Part shown: piece after piece, positions 10,572 to 21,162 of the stretch
Layout of the letters: every line of letters begins with the position of its first letter
Position numbering within the stretch: the stretch's first letter is position 1
From: Euryodendron excelsum
Lineage: Eukaryota > Streptophyta > Magnoliopsida > Ericales > Pentaphylacaceae
Assembly: GCA_033060915.1 (NCBI GenBank)
Contig: CM065394.1
Location: 11,799,001-11,863,000, forward strand
DNA: 64,000 bases
Direction: 5' to 3'
Notes under the pieces: generated by a model
The model's input: only the letters and a program-made list of their open reading frames with translations
Told to the model about the DNA's origin: nothing
Database searches by the model: none
Position numbers and translations under genes: made by a program

Positions 10572-13500
10572 GTGTGTCTTCAAGCCAACTCCAAAAAGGA
10601 TCAATGGTACTTGGACAGTGGCTGTTCAAGACATATGACTGGAGATGAAACTCAATTCACTTCTCTCACACCAAAAGATGGAGGATTGGTCACTTTTGGA
10701 GATAATAGCAAAGGCAAGATCATCGGTATAGGTAGTATTGGTAAAAATTCTTCAACTTCTATTGAGAATGTTCTACTTGTTAAAGGACTTAAACACAACC
10801 TGTTAAGCATTAGTCAATTGTGTGACAAAGGTTGCAAAGTAGTGTTTGAATCATCTAAATGTAATGTAGTAAACATAAATGATAACAAGATCATATTGAC
10901 TGGTCATAGACAAGGCAATATTTACACTTTCAACTTAAATGAATTATCTTTTTGTAAGATCAAATGCCTTGCTGCTATGAGCAAAGAGGATAGTTGGTTG
11001 TGGCATAGAAGGCTTGGCCATATTAGTATGAGCATTATTTCAAAAATTTCTAAAAATGAGTTAGTAAATGGTCTTCCCAAACTCAATTTTGAAAAAGACA
11101 AAACTTGTGATGCATGTCAAATGGGAAAACAAACCAGAGTATCTTTTAAATCTACCAACATGCTCTCTACTTCTAGACCACTTCAACTATTGCATATGGA
11201 TTTGTTTGGACCAACTAGAACTCTAAGCTTAGCTGGTAAACAATATGCTCTTGTCATTGTTGATGATTACTCAAGGTTTACATGCACATTCTTTCTAGCT
11301 CACAAAGATGAAACAATTGCTTTCTTTACCAAATTTTGTAAAAGGGTTCAAAACAAAAAAGGATTTACAATCACAGCAATTAGGACTGACCATGGTGGTG
11401 AGTTTGATTGCAAACCTTTTGAAACATATTGTGATGAAAATGGTTTTGAACATAACTTTTCAGCACCTAGAACTCCTCAACAAAATGGAGTTGTTGAAAG
11501 GAAAAACAGGACTTTGGAAGAAATGGGGAGAACAATGCTTTGTGAAAACATTTTGCCAAAATATTTTTGGGCTGAAGCTGTTAACACAGCTTGCTATGTG
11601 TTAAACAGAGTTTTGGTAAGAAAATTTTTAAATAAAACCCCATACGAGCTTTGGAAAAACAAGAAACCAAGTGTTTCATATTTTAGAGCTTTTGGATGTA
11701 AATGCTTTGTGTTGAATAATAACAAGGACAACCTTGGTAAATTTGATGCAAAATCTGATGAAGCTATCTTTCTAGGATATTCCTCCCATAGCAAGGCTTA
11801 TAGAGTTTACAATAAGAAAACCTTAGTTGTTGAAGAATCAATTCATGTTACTTTTGATGAACTAAACGCTTTGTCTAGAAAGGCTGTGAATGATGATATA
11901 GATGATGTGGAGAAGAACTTGGATAAGATGAACATTGATCAAACTCAAAATGAAGCTTCACCACATGACAAAGGAAATCAAGATGACTCCTCATGCCAAC
12001 AAAATGAAGGATTGCCAAAGGAGTGGAAATTTGTCCACAACCATCCAACAGAGCAAATACTAGGTGATCCATCACAAGGGGTAAGAACAAGATCATCTCT
12101 TAGAAATGTGTGTAATCATCTTGCTTTTCTTTCACAAATAGAACCAAAATGTTTTCGAGATGCTGAAAATGATGAGTCATGGATTATGGCCATGCAAGAA
12201 GAATTAAACCAATTTGAAAGAAATAAGGTTTGGAATCTGGTTCCTAGACCTAAAGATCATCCTGTAATTGGAACTAAATGGGTGTTTAGAAACAAGATGG
12301 ATGAATCTGGAACCATTATTAGAAACAAGGCTAGACTTATAGCTCAAGGCTATAGTCAAGAAGAAGGTATTGATTTTGATGAGACGTATGCACCTGTAGC
12401 TAGATTAGAAGCTATTAGAATGTTGCTTGCATTTTCATGTTTCAAGAATTTCAAACTCTATCAAATGGATGTGAAGAGTGCATTCTTAAATGGTTTTATT
12501 TCTGAAGAGGTGTATGTTGAACAACCTCCTGGTTTTGAAAATCCTATATTTCCAGAACATGTTTTCAAACTTACTAAAGCATTATATGGTTTAAAGCAAG
12601 CCCCAAGGGCCTGGTATGAAAGGCTAAGCAAATTTTTAACCGAAAATGATTTTACGAGAGGAAAGGTTGATACAACTCTTTTTATAAAGGTTCAAAATCA
12701 TGACATGTTGCTTGTGCAAATTTATGTTGATGACATTATATTTGGCTCTACTAATGAAAAGCTTTGCAAAGAATTTGCTAAGTGTATGCAGGGTGAGTTT
12801 GAGATGAGCATGATGGGTGAGCTCAATTACTTCCTTGGACTTCAAATCAAACAATCAAGGGAAGGAATTTTCATTAACCAAGCTAAGTACATCAAAGATC
12901 TACTCAAGAAGTTTGGGCTGGAAAATGCGAAACCATTGGGCACTCCTATGAATACTTCAACAAAACTTGACAGTGATGAGAAAGGTATTTCGGTAGATAC
13001 CAAGCTATATAGAAGTATGATAGGCTCATTGCTCTACTTGACTGCTAGTAGGCCTGATATTATGTTTAGTGTATGTTTGTGTGCTCGATTTCAAACTAAT
13101 CCAAAGGAATCACATGTTGTTGCTGTTAAACGAATATTTAGATGCCTTAAGCACACACCTAATCTTGGATTGTGGTATCCTAAAAACACATCTTTGAACT
13201 TAATTGGTTATTCAGATGCTGATTATGCTGGTAGCAAAGTTGATAGAAAAAGCACTAGTGGATCTTGTCAATTTCTTGGAAATATGCTTGTTTCATGGTC
13301 TAGTAAGAAACAAAACTCTGTTGCACTTTCTACAGCCGAGGCTGAGTATATTGCAGCCGGAAGTTGTTGTGCACAAGTGCTTTGGATAAAACATCAATTA
13401 GAAGACTTTGGTTTAACATTTGAACATATTCCAGTTAGATGTGATAACACAAGTGCCATCAATCTGACTAAAAACCCTATCCAACACTCTCGCACAAAGC

Positions 13501-13670
13501 ACATTGAGATTAGACATCATTTTATACGTGATCATGTGCAAAAAGGTGACATCTTGCTTGATTTTGTGAGTACTGAACATCAACTTGCAGATATATTCAC
13601 AAAACCCTTGAATGAAGATAGGTTTTGTATGATTAGGAGAGAATTGGGAATGAGCAACCCTTTATCTTGA
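10572..13670 (+). CDS. pol: Sirevirus pol: protease, integrase, reverse transcriptase, RNase H
   Basis: An open frame of about 1032 codons. Counting from 10572: protease catalytic DSG near residues 15-17 in [17 protein letters not shown]-pre-integrase HHCC zinc region (WHRRLGH ... CDACQMGKQ) near 138-185; integrase D-D-E near residues 210, 272 and 307; copia RT from about residue 560 with YVDD near 718; RNase H with SDADYAG near 881 and STAEAEY near 925. It ends in the usual copia RNase H tail before the TGA at 13668-13670. No internal stop or frameshift is seen, so the enzymes could be functional. There is no ATG at the 5' end: the frame opens just after a TAG at 10569-10571, so it depends on a gag-pol linkage or splicing that the sequence does not settle. 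Confidence 0.93.
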   Translation: MCLQANSKKDQWYLDSGCSRHMTGDETQFTSLTPKDGGLVTFGDNSKGKIIGIGSIGKNSSTSIENVLLVKGLKHNLLSISQLCDKGCKVVFESSKCNVVNINDNKIILTGHRQGNIYTFNLNELSFCKIKCLAAMSKEDSWLWHRRLGHISMSIISKISKNELVNGLPKLNFEKDKTCDACQMGKQTRVSFKSTNMLSTSRPLQLLHMDLFGPTRTLSLAGKQYALVIVDDYSRFTCTFFLAHKDETIAFFTKFCKRVQNKKGFTITAIRTDHGGEFDCKPFETYCDENGFEHNFSAPRTPQQNGVVERKNRTLEEMGRTMLCENILPKYFWAEAVNTACYVLNRVLVRKFLNKTPYELWKNKKPSVSYFRAFGCKCFVLNNNKDNLGKFDAKSDEAIFLGYSSHSKAYRVYNKKTLVVEESIHVTFDELNALSRKAVNDDIDDVEKNLDKMNIDQTQNEASPHDKGNQDDSSCQQNEGLPKEWKFVHNHPTEQILGDPSQGVRTRSSLRNVCNHLAFLSQIEPKCFRDAENDESWIMAMQEELNQFERNKVWNLVPRPKDHPVIGTKWVFRNKMDESGTIIRNKARLIAQGYSQEEGIDFDETYAPVARLEAIRMLLAFSCFKNFKLYQMDVKSAFLNGFISEEVYVEQPPGFENPIFPEHVFKLTKALYGLKQAPRAWYERLSKFLTENDFTRGKVDTTLFIKVQNHDMLLVQIYVDDIIFGSTNEKLCKEFAKCMQGEFEMSMMGELNYFLGLQIKQSREGIFINQAKYIKDLLKKFGLENAKPLGTPMNTSTKLDSDEKGISVDTKLYRSMIGSLLYLTASRPDIMFSVCLCARFQTNPKESHVVAVKRIFRCLKHTPNLGLWYPKNTSLNLIGYSDADYAGSKVDRKSTSGSCQFLGNMLVSWSSKKQNSVALSTAEAEYIAAGSCCAQVLWIKHQLEDFGLTFEHIPVRCDNTSAINLTKNPIQHSRTKHIEIRHHFIRDHVQKGDILLDFVSTEHQLADIFTKPLNEDRFCMIRRELGMSNPLS

Positions 13671-14162
13671 ATGCTTAGATGTCTATATATGTTTGATAAA
13701 TGCATAAGTATCCTTGAAATTGATTACAAACTTGTTTGATGCATTTCATGGCTTTTAAAAACACATCTTTGCATTTTTGGAGAAAAAGAGTCGACTCGTG
13801 CTCCAAAAGAGTCGACTCCTGGACTCTGGAATCAGCCCCAAATGTCCTCTGTCGAAAAGAGTCGACTCCTCCTGGCAAAAGAGTCGACTCATTTGAACAG
13901 AGAGCTCAGGAAGCTTTCTTCGCTCAAAAGAGTCGACCCTTTTTAAACATGAGTCGACTCATTTAAGTTAAAACCACTTTAAAACTGTAACACCCCTGTT
14001 TTATTCAAATCATTCCAACGTTTCAAATTTCTCTCTTCTTTCACGATCAACCGCCATCTCCACTTCCAACCACCGAAAAACTCTCCCTCAATCCTTACCC
14101 AACCTATATTTGATCATCCTAGAGTCTTTCTAACTTCCTTCAACCATCATTTGCAACCTTCC
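13671..14162 (+). other. Spacer between pol and the env-like ORF, with six palindromes
   Basis: No ORF of note. It contains GAGTCGACTC-type palindromes at 13788, 13809, 13859, 13881, 13930 (GAGTCGACCC) and 13951, in the same paired CCTGG/CATTT context as in the LTR. This makes it look like a duplicated piece of U3. A pyrimidine-rich leader (14020-14160) precedes the env-like start. Whether it drives a separate transcript is unknown. Confidence 0.75.
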
Positions 14163-15764
14163 ATGGCTCCTAAATCTGCTCCATCGAAGAAAGGCAAGAA
14201 AGCCCTAAAAGAGCCGACTCCCATATCCAAGAGAGGAACGAAGAGGAAGACTAAAGGGGACTCTTCTAAGCTTTCAAAGAGGAGAAAAGGGAAGCAAACT
14301 GAGGAGGAGGAAGATGTATTTCTCGACAACACCATTTACTTTGAGAAGAAATCAAATCAAGATAAGTATGAGAAAATTTTCTCTTCTAGAGTCATTTTAA
14401 ATGGAAGATGGATAGATTATGCTTTCTTTGCTAAAGAGAAGTTTGCTTTTGAACCAAAATTTGAAGCCCTTGGTTGGAAATCTATTACTTTGTTAAAGGA
14501 TGATGTATATCCTGAAATTGTTGGACAATTCTATGCCCATGTAGAAAAGGAAACTGGAGAAGTAAATGTGATCAGTTATGTGAAGGGTGAAACCATTACC
14601 CTCACTAAAGGAGTGATTTGTCAAATTTTAAAAATTGGTAGTGGTGGGCAAATGGACAAGAAAGATGTTAGTAGAAAGACTGCTTTATCTGCTTTACTGG
14701 GAAAGGAAATTACTGATGATTCATTCTAACCCATGGCCAATGAGTTGCCTTTGGAACTGAGATTGGTGCATCACTTTATTTGTCACATTCTCATTCCTAA
14801 AGGTGGGAAGTTTGACTATATCACTGAAAGGGAATTGTTTTTCCTCTGGGCTTATTTGACAGACACTAAAATTGATTTGCCTGAGTTTATTTTAGAGCAC
14901 ATTGTCAAAGCCTCAAGAACCAAAGTTAGCCTACCCTATGGGATCCTCTTGACCAAAATTTTTAAACACTTCAAGATAGATTTAAGAGGTGAAAAGCACA
15001 GAACTCCTGATTCTAATTCAGATGAGTATAATCAGAAAACTTTGTCAAGGATGGGCTATCACTTCAACCCACAGAGCAAGACCTGGACCCCTAGAAAAGA
15101 GAAACACATTGATAGTGGGACTCCTGGAATTGAATCCACTGAAAGAGGTGAACCTTCTAGTGCCATACCAGAAAGTGGTGAACCCTCTAGACCTGCCTCT
15201 TCTCCTACTCCAAGGAAACTTTTTCCAATGAGCATTGTTCCAGGTGGCCAATCAGTAGATATGAGTATTTTGATGAGCATGGTAAGAGACTTGAAAAGGC
15301 ATCAAGAAGAGATGTTCACCAAATTGGATAAGAAAATTGATAATGGGGCAACTAGATTATTCTTTGTTGAAAAGAAGGTAAGAGAATTGAGCAAGGCCTT
15401 TGTGTCTGAAGGAACCAAAATTAGAGAGAAAGTTGCCAATGACATTGCTCTTTCCACTGAGCATATTGGCAAATATATGAAGAAGTTAGTTGGAGACCAA
15501 TACCAGCCACTCTTCCCTTCAGCAGCAAAATTTGTAGCAGAAGACTCAAGTACAGATGAGTTGGAAGGATCCAGTGGAAGGGAGCATACCTCTTCTCAGC
15601 CATCACCTGCAGACCCCTCTGATCCCCTTGACCAAACTCCTCCAAAGTCTTTTGTTGCTCCTCACAAATATGGCCTGAGACAAAGACCTTCAAGTAGCAA
15701 ATTTTCAAACACTGCTGATAATCCAGTTGATCTCTCTCAAACCCCTTCTCCCAAAAGAAAATGA
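14163..15764 (+). pseudogene. Env-like / extra ORF of the Sirevirus, one in-frame stop
   Basis: A reading frame downstream of pol in the position of the Sirevirus env-like gene. The ATG at 14163 sits in CCATGG. The N-terminus is strongly basic (Lys/Arg clusters over the first 45 residues, a possible nuclear signal). A globular middle follows, resembling the plant-transposon domain often found in such ORFs (recognised with moderate confidence), then a Ser/Pro/Glu-rich tail with a short helical, possibly coiled segment (about 15255-15500). A TAA at 14727-14729 interrupts the frame; the same frame continues without shift to 15764. I see no clear signal peptide or membrane segment, so calling it an envelope protein is positional only. 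The exact function is unknown. Confidence 0.75.
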
Positions 15765-16709
15765 AGACCTCTGCCTTTGAACTCTCTATTTTCTGTTTTT
15801 GAACAAGACATTTTCTAAAGCATCATGTAATATGTTTGTGGATGGTCCTTTGTGTTAAACTCTTTCAATATTTCTTTATGAATGAATGGTGTGTTTTGAA
15901 TCTCTTTATCTTAACATTGCTATCTCATTTGTGTTTGGTTGAATGAATGATTGGTTTAGCAATGCTGAATGAATGATTGCTTTAACATTGACTGATTTTG
16001 CTGAATAAATGATTGCTTTAATTGTCTTAGTAAATGATCTTCACATAACCATCATTGTAGTCTATTTCTTTTTGCTATTGTACCTGTCTGTTTTTCTCCA
16101 TCCATTACTCCTCTTTTTGAGGATTTGACAAAAAGGGGGAGAAATCTTTCTCAAAAAAAGATCAAAAGGAGAGAAAACACTTCTCAATGCACTACCATGA
16201 ATTATATCATAAGGCATCAACTGCAAAAGAAAGGGGGAGCATTGGTTTAATGAAGTTGAAGCACATGAACTTGCTTCAGTGGATCTTAAGCCATAAAACT
16301 CTCAAACAACAAGTACAAAAGAAAGGGGGAGCAAATGATTGGTATAAAAATCTTACTCTCTCTACATTTTTTTTCTGCTATTGCCAGTTATTAAGCCTCT
16401 TAGAATTTTGAGCATACTGTCTATACTCTTAAATTTTTTTTAAGCCCTTTCATAGAACACTCCTTCATTAAGGGAGAGAAATTTCCTTATTTGGACTATG
16501 ACTCCCATTTTTCATTCCAAATTTGCATACCTTTTTGATTGATTAACAAAAAGGGGGAGATAATAAATACTTGTGAAAAATATATTGAAATGGGAAGAAA
16601 ACTAAGACTATGAAGTCCCATACTTCTAATACATATTAATCCTCATGTTTTATATTGAGCTTAATTGCATATATTTTTAATGTTTTGTCATCATCAAAAA
16701 GGGGGAGAT
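15765..16709 (+). promoter_or_regulatory. 3' non-coding region with five polypurine tracts before the 3' LTR
   Basis: AAAGGGGGAG-type tracts occur at about 16130-16144, 16224-16239, 16317-16331, 16548-16561 and 16696-16709. The last one abuts the 3' LTR and is the expected plus-strand primer site. Repetition of the tract is a Sirevirus hallmark. The rest of the region is AT-rich with no ORF. Confidence 0.9.
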
Positions 16710-18470
16710 TGTTGAGTCAATGCCTTGATTTTGATGATAACAAAACATGGTTAAATGATCTAATAATTCTACTTAGTGTGCAGATGAATTATTAATTAGA
16801 TCTTGACTTGAAGCTTATCATAATAAAGGATTTATGATGAAAAGCATGATGAAGTGATGTATTCTACAAAGGTGATATTATAAGAAGAAAAAGGATTCTC
16901 AAGTTGATGAAAATCCTAGATTGAAGATTGATAAGCATGAAAGAATAGCATATTCAACAATGGTGATTTTATAAGGGAATGAAGATGATGGATATCAAAG
17001 AAGAAGAATGAAAATGATCAAAGTCTTGATTTAAAAGATTGAAGACTTTGAATACTTGAAGATATCTTGCAAGAATGGAAGAAAAAGATACCAACTCAAA
17101 ATATGGAAGTTTTCTTAGAAGATGTAAAGATGTCTTGAAGACATGGAAGGAATCACAAGATTTGGAAAGCTTTCTTGAGTTGTTGAAGTCCATGGAGAAG
17201 CCATGTTGTTTGAAGAAATGAAGATTCTAAGTCATGAAAGCTCTCTTAAAGATATTGAAGAAGACTTGAATCAATGGATGAAGCTATGATAATGGAAGAA
17301 GCTCTACAAGTGATGAAAATGAAGAAAACTCACATTGAATGGATTGAAGATGTTCTTGGAATCATCTAATCTTGAAGAAGTGTTTGCAAGCTTTAAAAAG
17401 CCTATTTAGATGATCCTTGAAGAGATTAGAAGCTTTGAAAAAGGTTGAAGAAAAGTTGCAAAAATATGGGTTTTGGTAAAAAGAGTCGACCCCTCAAGCA
17501 AGAAGAGTCGACTCATTCGAACAGAGCCTTGGAATTTTGCTGGAAGCTTAAAAGAGTCGACTCCTGGCCAAAAAGAGTCGACTCATTGCAACAGAGAACA
17601 AACAATTCTGCAGACTGCTGAAAAGAGTCGACTCCTGGGACAAAAGAGTCGACTCATTTGGACAGAAACTTGAAAAATCTGCTGAAATGCAAAAAGAGTC
17701 GACTCATTGTGAAAAGAGTCGACTCCTAGACTCTAGCGGCTAGTTTTCTGACAGACGGTATGGGCACAAACACAACCAAATCTTCTCCCATACTTCTCCA
17801 ACGGCTAGAATCGATCCATACCTATATATATGAGATACATACAGTTTCAAAGAAGTAGAGAGAGCAATCATACCATTCATATCAAGTGCTTCAAAGCTGA
17901 AAATCACCTGCACCTAACTGTTACATATTTTTGCTGAGTGTTTAAAGTTATCCATTGAGTTGTATTCATTTGTATACTCACTAGGAGAGTCACTCTTTGT
18001 ATAATCTTCATTCATTCTTGTTTGGGTGGGTTTGTAACCTTGTAAGTTTAAGTGTTCTTGGGAAAAACTCTTGTAAGTTTAAGAGAAGCTTGGACAAAAT
18101 CTCTTGGGTTTTGAAAGCTTGGGAAGAAGCTTTTGTAAAGAGTGAGCTGGGCACTCGTGGCACAACCAGCGGCTGTGTAAGGTGTATTGCATAGTGGAAT
18201 TCCTTCGAAAGGATCGAAGAAGAGAGGACGTAGGCAAGGTTGGCCGAACCTCTATAAATCTGGTGCATATTTCTTCTGCCCCTGTTTTGCTTACTTGCTC
18301 ATTATGCATGCTTGCAAATACTTGCTCTAATGTACACTTCATTTGCTTGATACATATACTTTGATTATTTGTTACTAAAATCCATAAACGATTTTTTAGT
18401 TGAAACTCTTGTTAAAAATTCTATAAAACCCAATTCACCCCCCCTCTTGGGTTGCCTACTTGGGCCAACA
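16710..18470 (+). repeat. 3' LTR of the Sirevirus
   Basis: 1761 bp, the same length as the 5' LTR, with about 14 substitutions between them by eye (for example equivalents of 7376, 7719, 7853, 7992, 8523, 8551 and 8831). Ends TG...CA and is followed by the ACGTG duplication. Confidence 0.97.
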
Positions 18471-18475
18471 ACGTG
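18471..18475. repeat. Target-site duplication ACGTG, right copy
   Basis: Matches 7187-7191 and is followed by GTCTC, the continuation of LTR-A. Confidence 0.97.
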
Positions 18476-19007
18476 GTCTCTAGTTAGACTAGAAGAAAGC
18501 CCCCGACACGGTGACTTTCCAATAGCCCAATCCTACACATGGACCGGGAATCCCCTTGTTTCAAGCATGCAAAGAAAGGGGGGAAAAGAGATGAGGGATT
18601 AAAATAGAGAAAACTCAAGTGGGTTAGGAGAGCGAAGAGAGAGGGGGGAAGTGCGAAAATTTAAATAGGGAGCCTACCGTATGTCGTATTTATTTTGCGC
18701 GCCTTGCTTTCTTCGATCTTCGGTCTTCGTCTTGATCTTCGTCTTCAATCTTCAAGAGTTGTCTTCAAGCTTCAAACTTCATATTACAACTCTTCAAGTC
18801 TTCAAAGGAGGGTTGAAGGTTAATGTATGAGTGTATGGGGATGTATAGGAGACTAGGGTTTGTGTATGGTGGCTAGGGTTTGGAAAACCTAGGGAAGCTA
18901 GGGTTTTGGAGGTGCTCGAGCTCTATATATCAAAATATATGATTTTTAGGTTGAATTTGCGGACCCTTTTCACATTGAATGAAGCTCTGTATTTTTAGAG
19001 GTTGGAC

Positions 19008-19077
19008 AACACTGGCGCCTGTTGCAGTGGCGCCAGGCCAAAGTTTACACTGGCGCCACTAGGAGTGGCGCCAGCCA
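19008..19077. promoter_or_regulatory. TGGCGCCA palindrome cluster upstream of the TATA region of LTR-A
   Basis: Several CTGGCGCCACT / AGTGGCGCCAG copies lie just upstream (minus-strand sense) of the TATA position. The same cluster is at 24612-24675 (LTR-B), 34463-34562 (LTR-C), 43789-43889 (LTR-D) and, decayed, 57486-57550 (LTR-E). Confidence 0.8.
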
Positions 19078-19259
19078 TTTAGGAAATGTTTAAGGTCGGC
19101 AAGCAACGTATCTTTGACTAGATTTGGGGGCCTGTACTAGTGACTACAATGCAATTTTTTTCCTGGCTTCACTAGGAGTGGCTCCGGAAAGTCCGGGAAT
19201 GATTTAAAGGAGCCGGGAATGACCCGAAAGGCCGGAAAGGAGCAAGAACACTTAAAATA

Positions 19260-19790
19260 GTGTCCTGGAGGTATTTAACTTGAAAAGTGAGGATAAGACG
19301 GATCGAAAAGGTTGACCGAGCCTTTAGGGGCAAAACGGTCAATCGGACCGGGAAACTGCCGAGACAAACTCGGACTGTCCCGGAAGAAGACTTGGGATCT
19401 GAAAACATTATTCAGAATGTTCCCAGAGGTTGCCGGTTTGATTTCCAGAGCCGGCGTGGTCGAAAAAGGTGACCGGTCCACCAAGGGCAAAATGGTCATT
19501 TCGCACCGGGTTGGCCGGAACTGACTCGGAATGATCCGGAAAGGTAAAAGGAGGTTGAGAACACTATAAAAAGTAGTCTTAGGAGGTTACCGGTTTGATA
19601 CCCAGAGCCGGTGTGGTCGAAAAAGGAGACTGACCCACTAGGGGCAAAATAGTCATTTTGTACCGGGTTGGCCGGAACTGACTCGGAATGATCCGGAAAG
19701 ATAAAAGGAGGTTAAGAACACTATAAAAAGTAGTCTCAGAGGGTTACCAGTTTGATACCCAGAGCCGGTGTGGTTCCTGGGGCATTCAGA
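19260..19790. repeat. Three to four diverged tandem units of about 158 bp in the U3 of LTR-A
   Basis: Each unit contains a GGTTTGATACCCAGAGCCGG-like core (near 19431, 19589 and 19747) followed by AGGGGCAAAATGGTCAT and GGAATGATCCGGAAAG. Related units are in LTR-B, C, D and E. Imperfect GCCGG/CCGGC inverted pairs are present. Confidence 0.75.
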
Positions 19791-20029
19791 TGCCTAGGGG
19801 CAAAATGGTCATCTTGACCGGAAAGTCTCGGAAAAGGTCCAAAGGGTAGTTTGGTCATTTTTCACCAAAGTGGGCTAACAGACACTGGCGTTGACTTGGG
19901 TTTTTAGTGTTTTTGCCACTCTATCAGCGGTCGTCGTGACACAGGGGTTTGTTGACAATTCCCTATATTGACCTATTTGTGAGTATTTCCGCTACTCTAA
20001 CGGTTTTGTGAGTAGTTTCGCTACTCGGA

Positions 20030-20940
20030 CCGTCTCGAGGAATAAACTGTCTCAAGAGAGGGATTGGAAAGGGGACTTATTGTCTCCGAAGAGAAGTGCC
20101 TGAGTTGGAACCTTCTCGAGGAATAAATTGTCTCGAGAGAGGGATTGGAAAGGGGTCTTACCGTCTCTGAAGAGATGCGCCTAGAGTGGAACCGTGTCGA
20201 GGAACAAACTGTCTTGAGAGAGGGATTGGAAAGGGGTCTTACGGTGTCCGAAGAGACGTGCCTGGAGTGGAACCATCTCGAGGAATAAACTGTCTCGAGA
20301 GAGGGGTTGGAAAAGGGTCTTACCGTCTCCGAAAAGACGTGCCTGGATTGGAACCATCTTGAGGAGTAAACTGTCCCGAGAGAGGGATTGGAAAGGGGAC
20401 TTATTGTCTCCGGAGAGACGTGCTTGGGTTGGAACCGTATCGAGGAATAAACTGTCTCGAGAGTGGGATTGGAAATGGTACTTGTCGTCTCCGAAGTGAC
20501 GTGCCTGAGTTCGAACCGTCTCGAGGAATAAACTGTTTGGAAAGGGGTCTTACCGTCTCCGAAGAGACGCATCTGGAGTGGAACCGTCTAGAGGAATAAA
20601 CTGTCTTGAGAGAGGGATTGGAAAGGGGTCTTACCGTCTTCAAAGAAATGCGGCTGGAGTGGAACCGTCTCGAGGAATAAACTATCTTGAGAGAGGGGTT
20701 GGAAAGGGGTCTTACCATCTCCGAAAAGACGTACTGGATTGGAACCGTCTCGAGGAATAAACTGTCCCGAGAGAGGGATTGGAAAGGGGTCTTACCGTCT
20801 CCAAAAAGACGAGCATGGATTGGAACCGTCTCAAGGAATAAACTGTCTCGAGAGTGGGATTGGAAAAGGGACTTATTGTCTCCGAAGAGACGTGCCTAGG
20901 ATTGGAACCGTCTCGAGGAATAAACTGTCTCGAGAGAGGG
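20030..20940. repeat. 81-bp minisatellite in the U3 of LTR-A (about 12-13 units)
   Basis: Unit starts near 20030, 20111, 20192, 20273, 20354, 20435 and 20516, then a shortened unit, then 20583, 20664, 20745, 20826 and 20908. Each unit has two potential hairpins: TCTCGAG...CTCGAGA across about 25 bp, and CGTCTC-CGAA-GAGACG. Two 30-bp units (GTGAGTATTTCCGCTACTCTAACG type) lie just left (19978-20028). Confidence 0.85.
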
Positions 20941-21144
20941 GTTGAAATTGGAAAGGAAAGGACAATGCCCCTAAGGGCATTTTGGTCATTTTGCCTCTAT
21001 TTGGGCCTAACAGGCTCGCGAAGGGATGGACAGATAGGATTTGGACTTACAGAATTGGTTTCGATAGGAATATGCTCACAATGACTTAAACACAAGTCTG
21101 GACGGAGTGTAGACTGCCGAGCGGTAAAAAATGGGGTGCTTACA

Positions 21145-21162
21145 ACTGCCCCTCTTTTTTTG
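21145..21162 (-). promoter_or_regulatory. Polypurine tract of element F
   Basis: On the minus strand the sequence GACAAAAAAAGAGGGGCAGT directly precedes the LTR start TGTAAG at 21144. This is the expected plus-strand primer and fixes the orientation of F. Element E has the equivalent at 55927-55945. Confidence 0.85.

Larger units (their letters stand above)
7192..18470 (+). mobile_element. Complete Ty1/copia Sirevirus, 11279 bp, inserted in LTR-A
   Basis: 5' LTR 7192-8952, initiator-Met primer site 8955-8966, gag, pol in copia order (protease, integrase, RT, RNase H), an env-like ORF after pol, repeated polypurine tracts and 3' LTR 16710-18470. Both LTRs are exactly 1761 bp and differ at about 14 positions by eye, mostly transitions, so the insertion is recent. 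The extra ORF after pol, multiple polypurine tracts and CpG palindromes in the U3 are recognised traits of the Sirevirus lineage. Gag and env-like frames carry lesions (see those entries) while pol is open. Confidence 0.96.
4212..21144 (-). repeat. 3' LTR of element F (LTR-A), interrupted by the Sirevirus
   Basis: On the minus strand it begins TGTAAGCACCCC at 21144 and ends with GCGACA at 4212. Without the 11.3-kb Sirevirus and its duplicated ACGTG it is about 5649 bp. Order on the minus strand: 81-bp repeat array (20940-20030), two 30-bp units, three to four units of about 158 bp (19790-19260), TGGCGCCA palindromes (19077-19008), TATA region (near 18990, mutated to TATTTTTAG on the plus strand), then a very long R-U5 that includes the G-poor tract (7130-4755). 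It pairs with 40358-51129. Confidence 0.85.
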
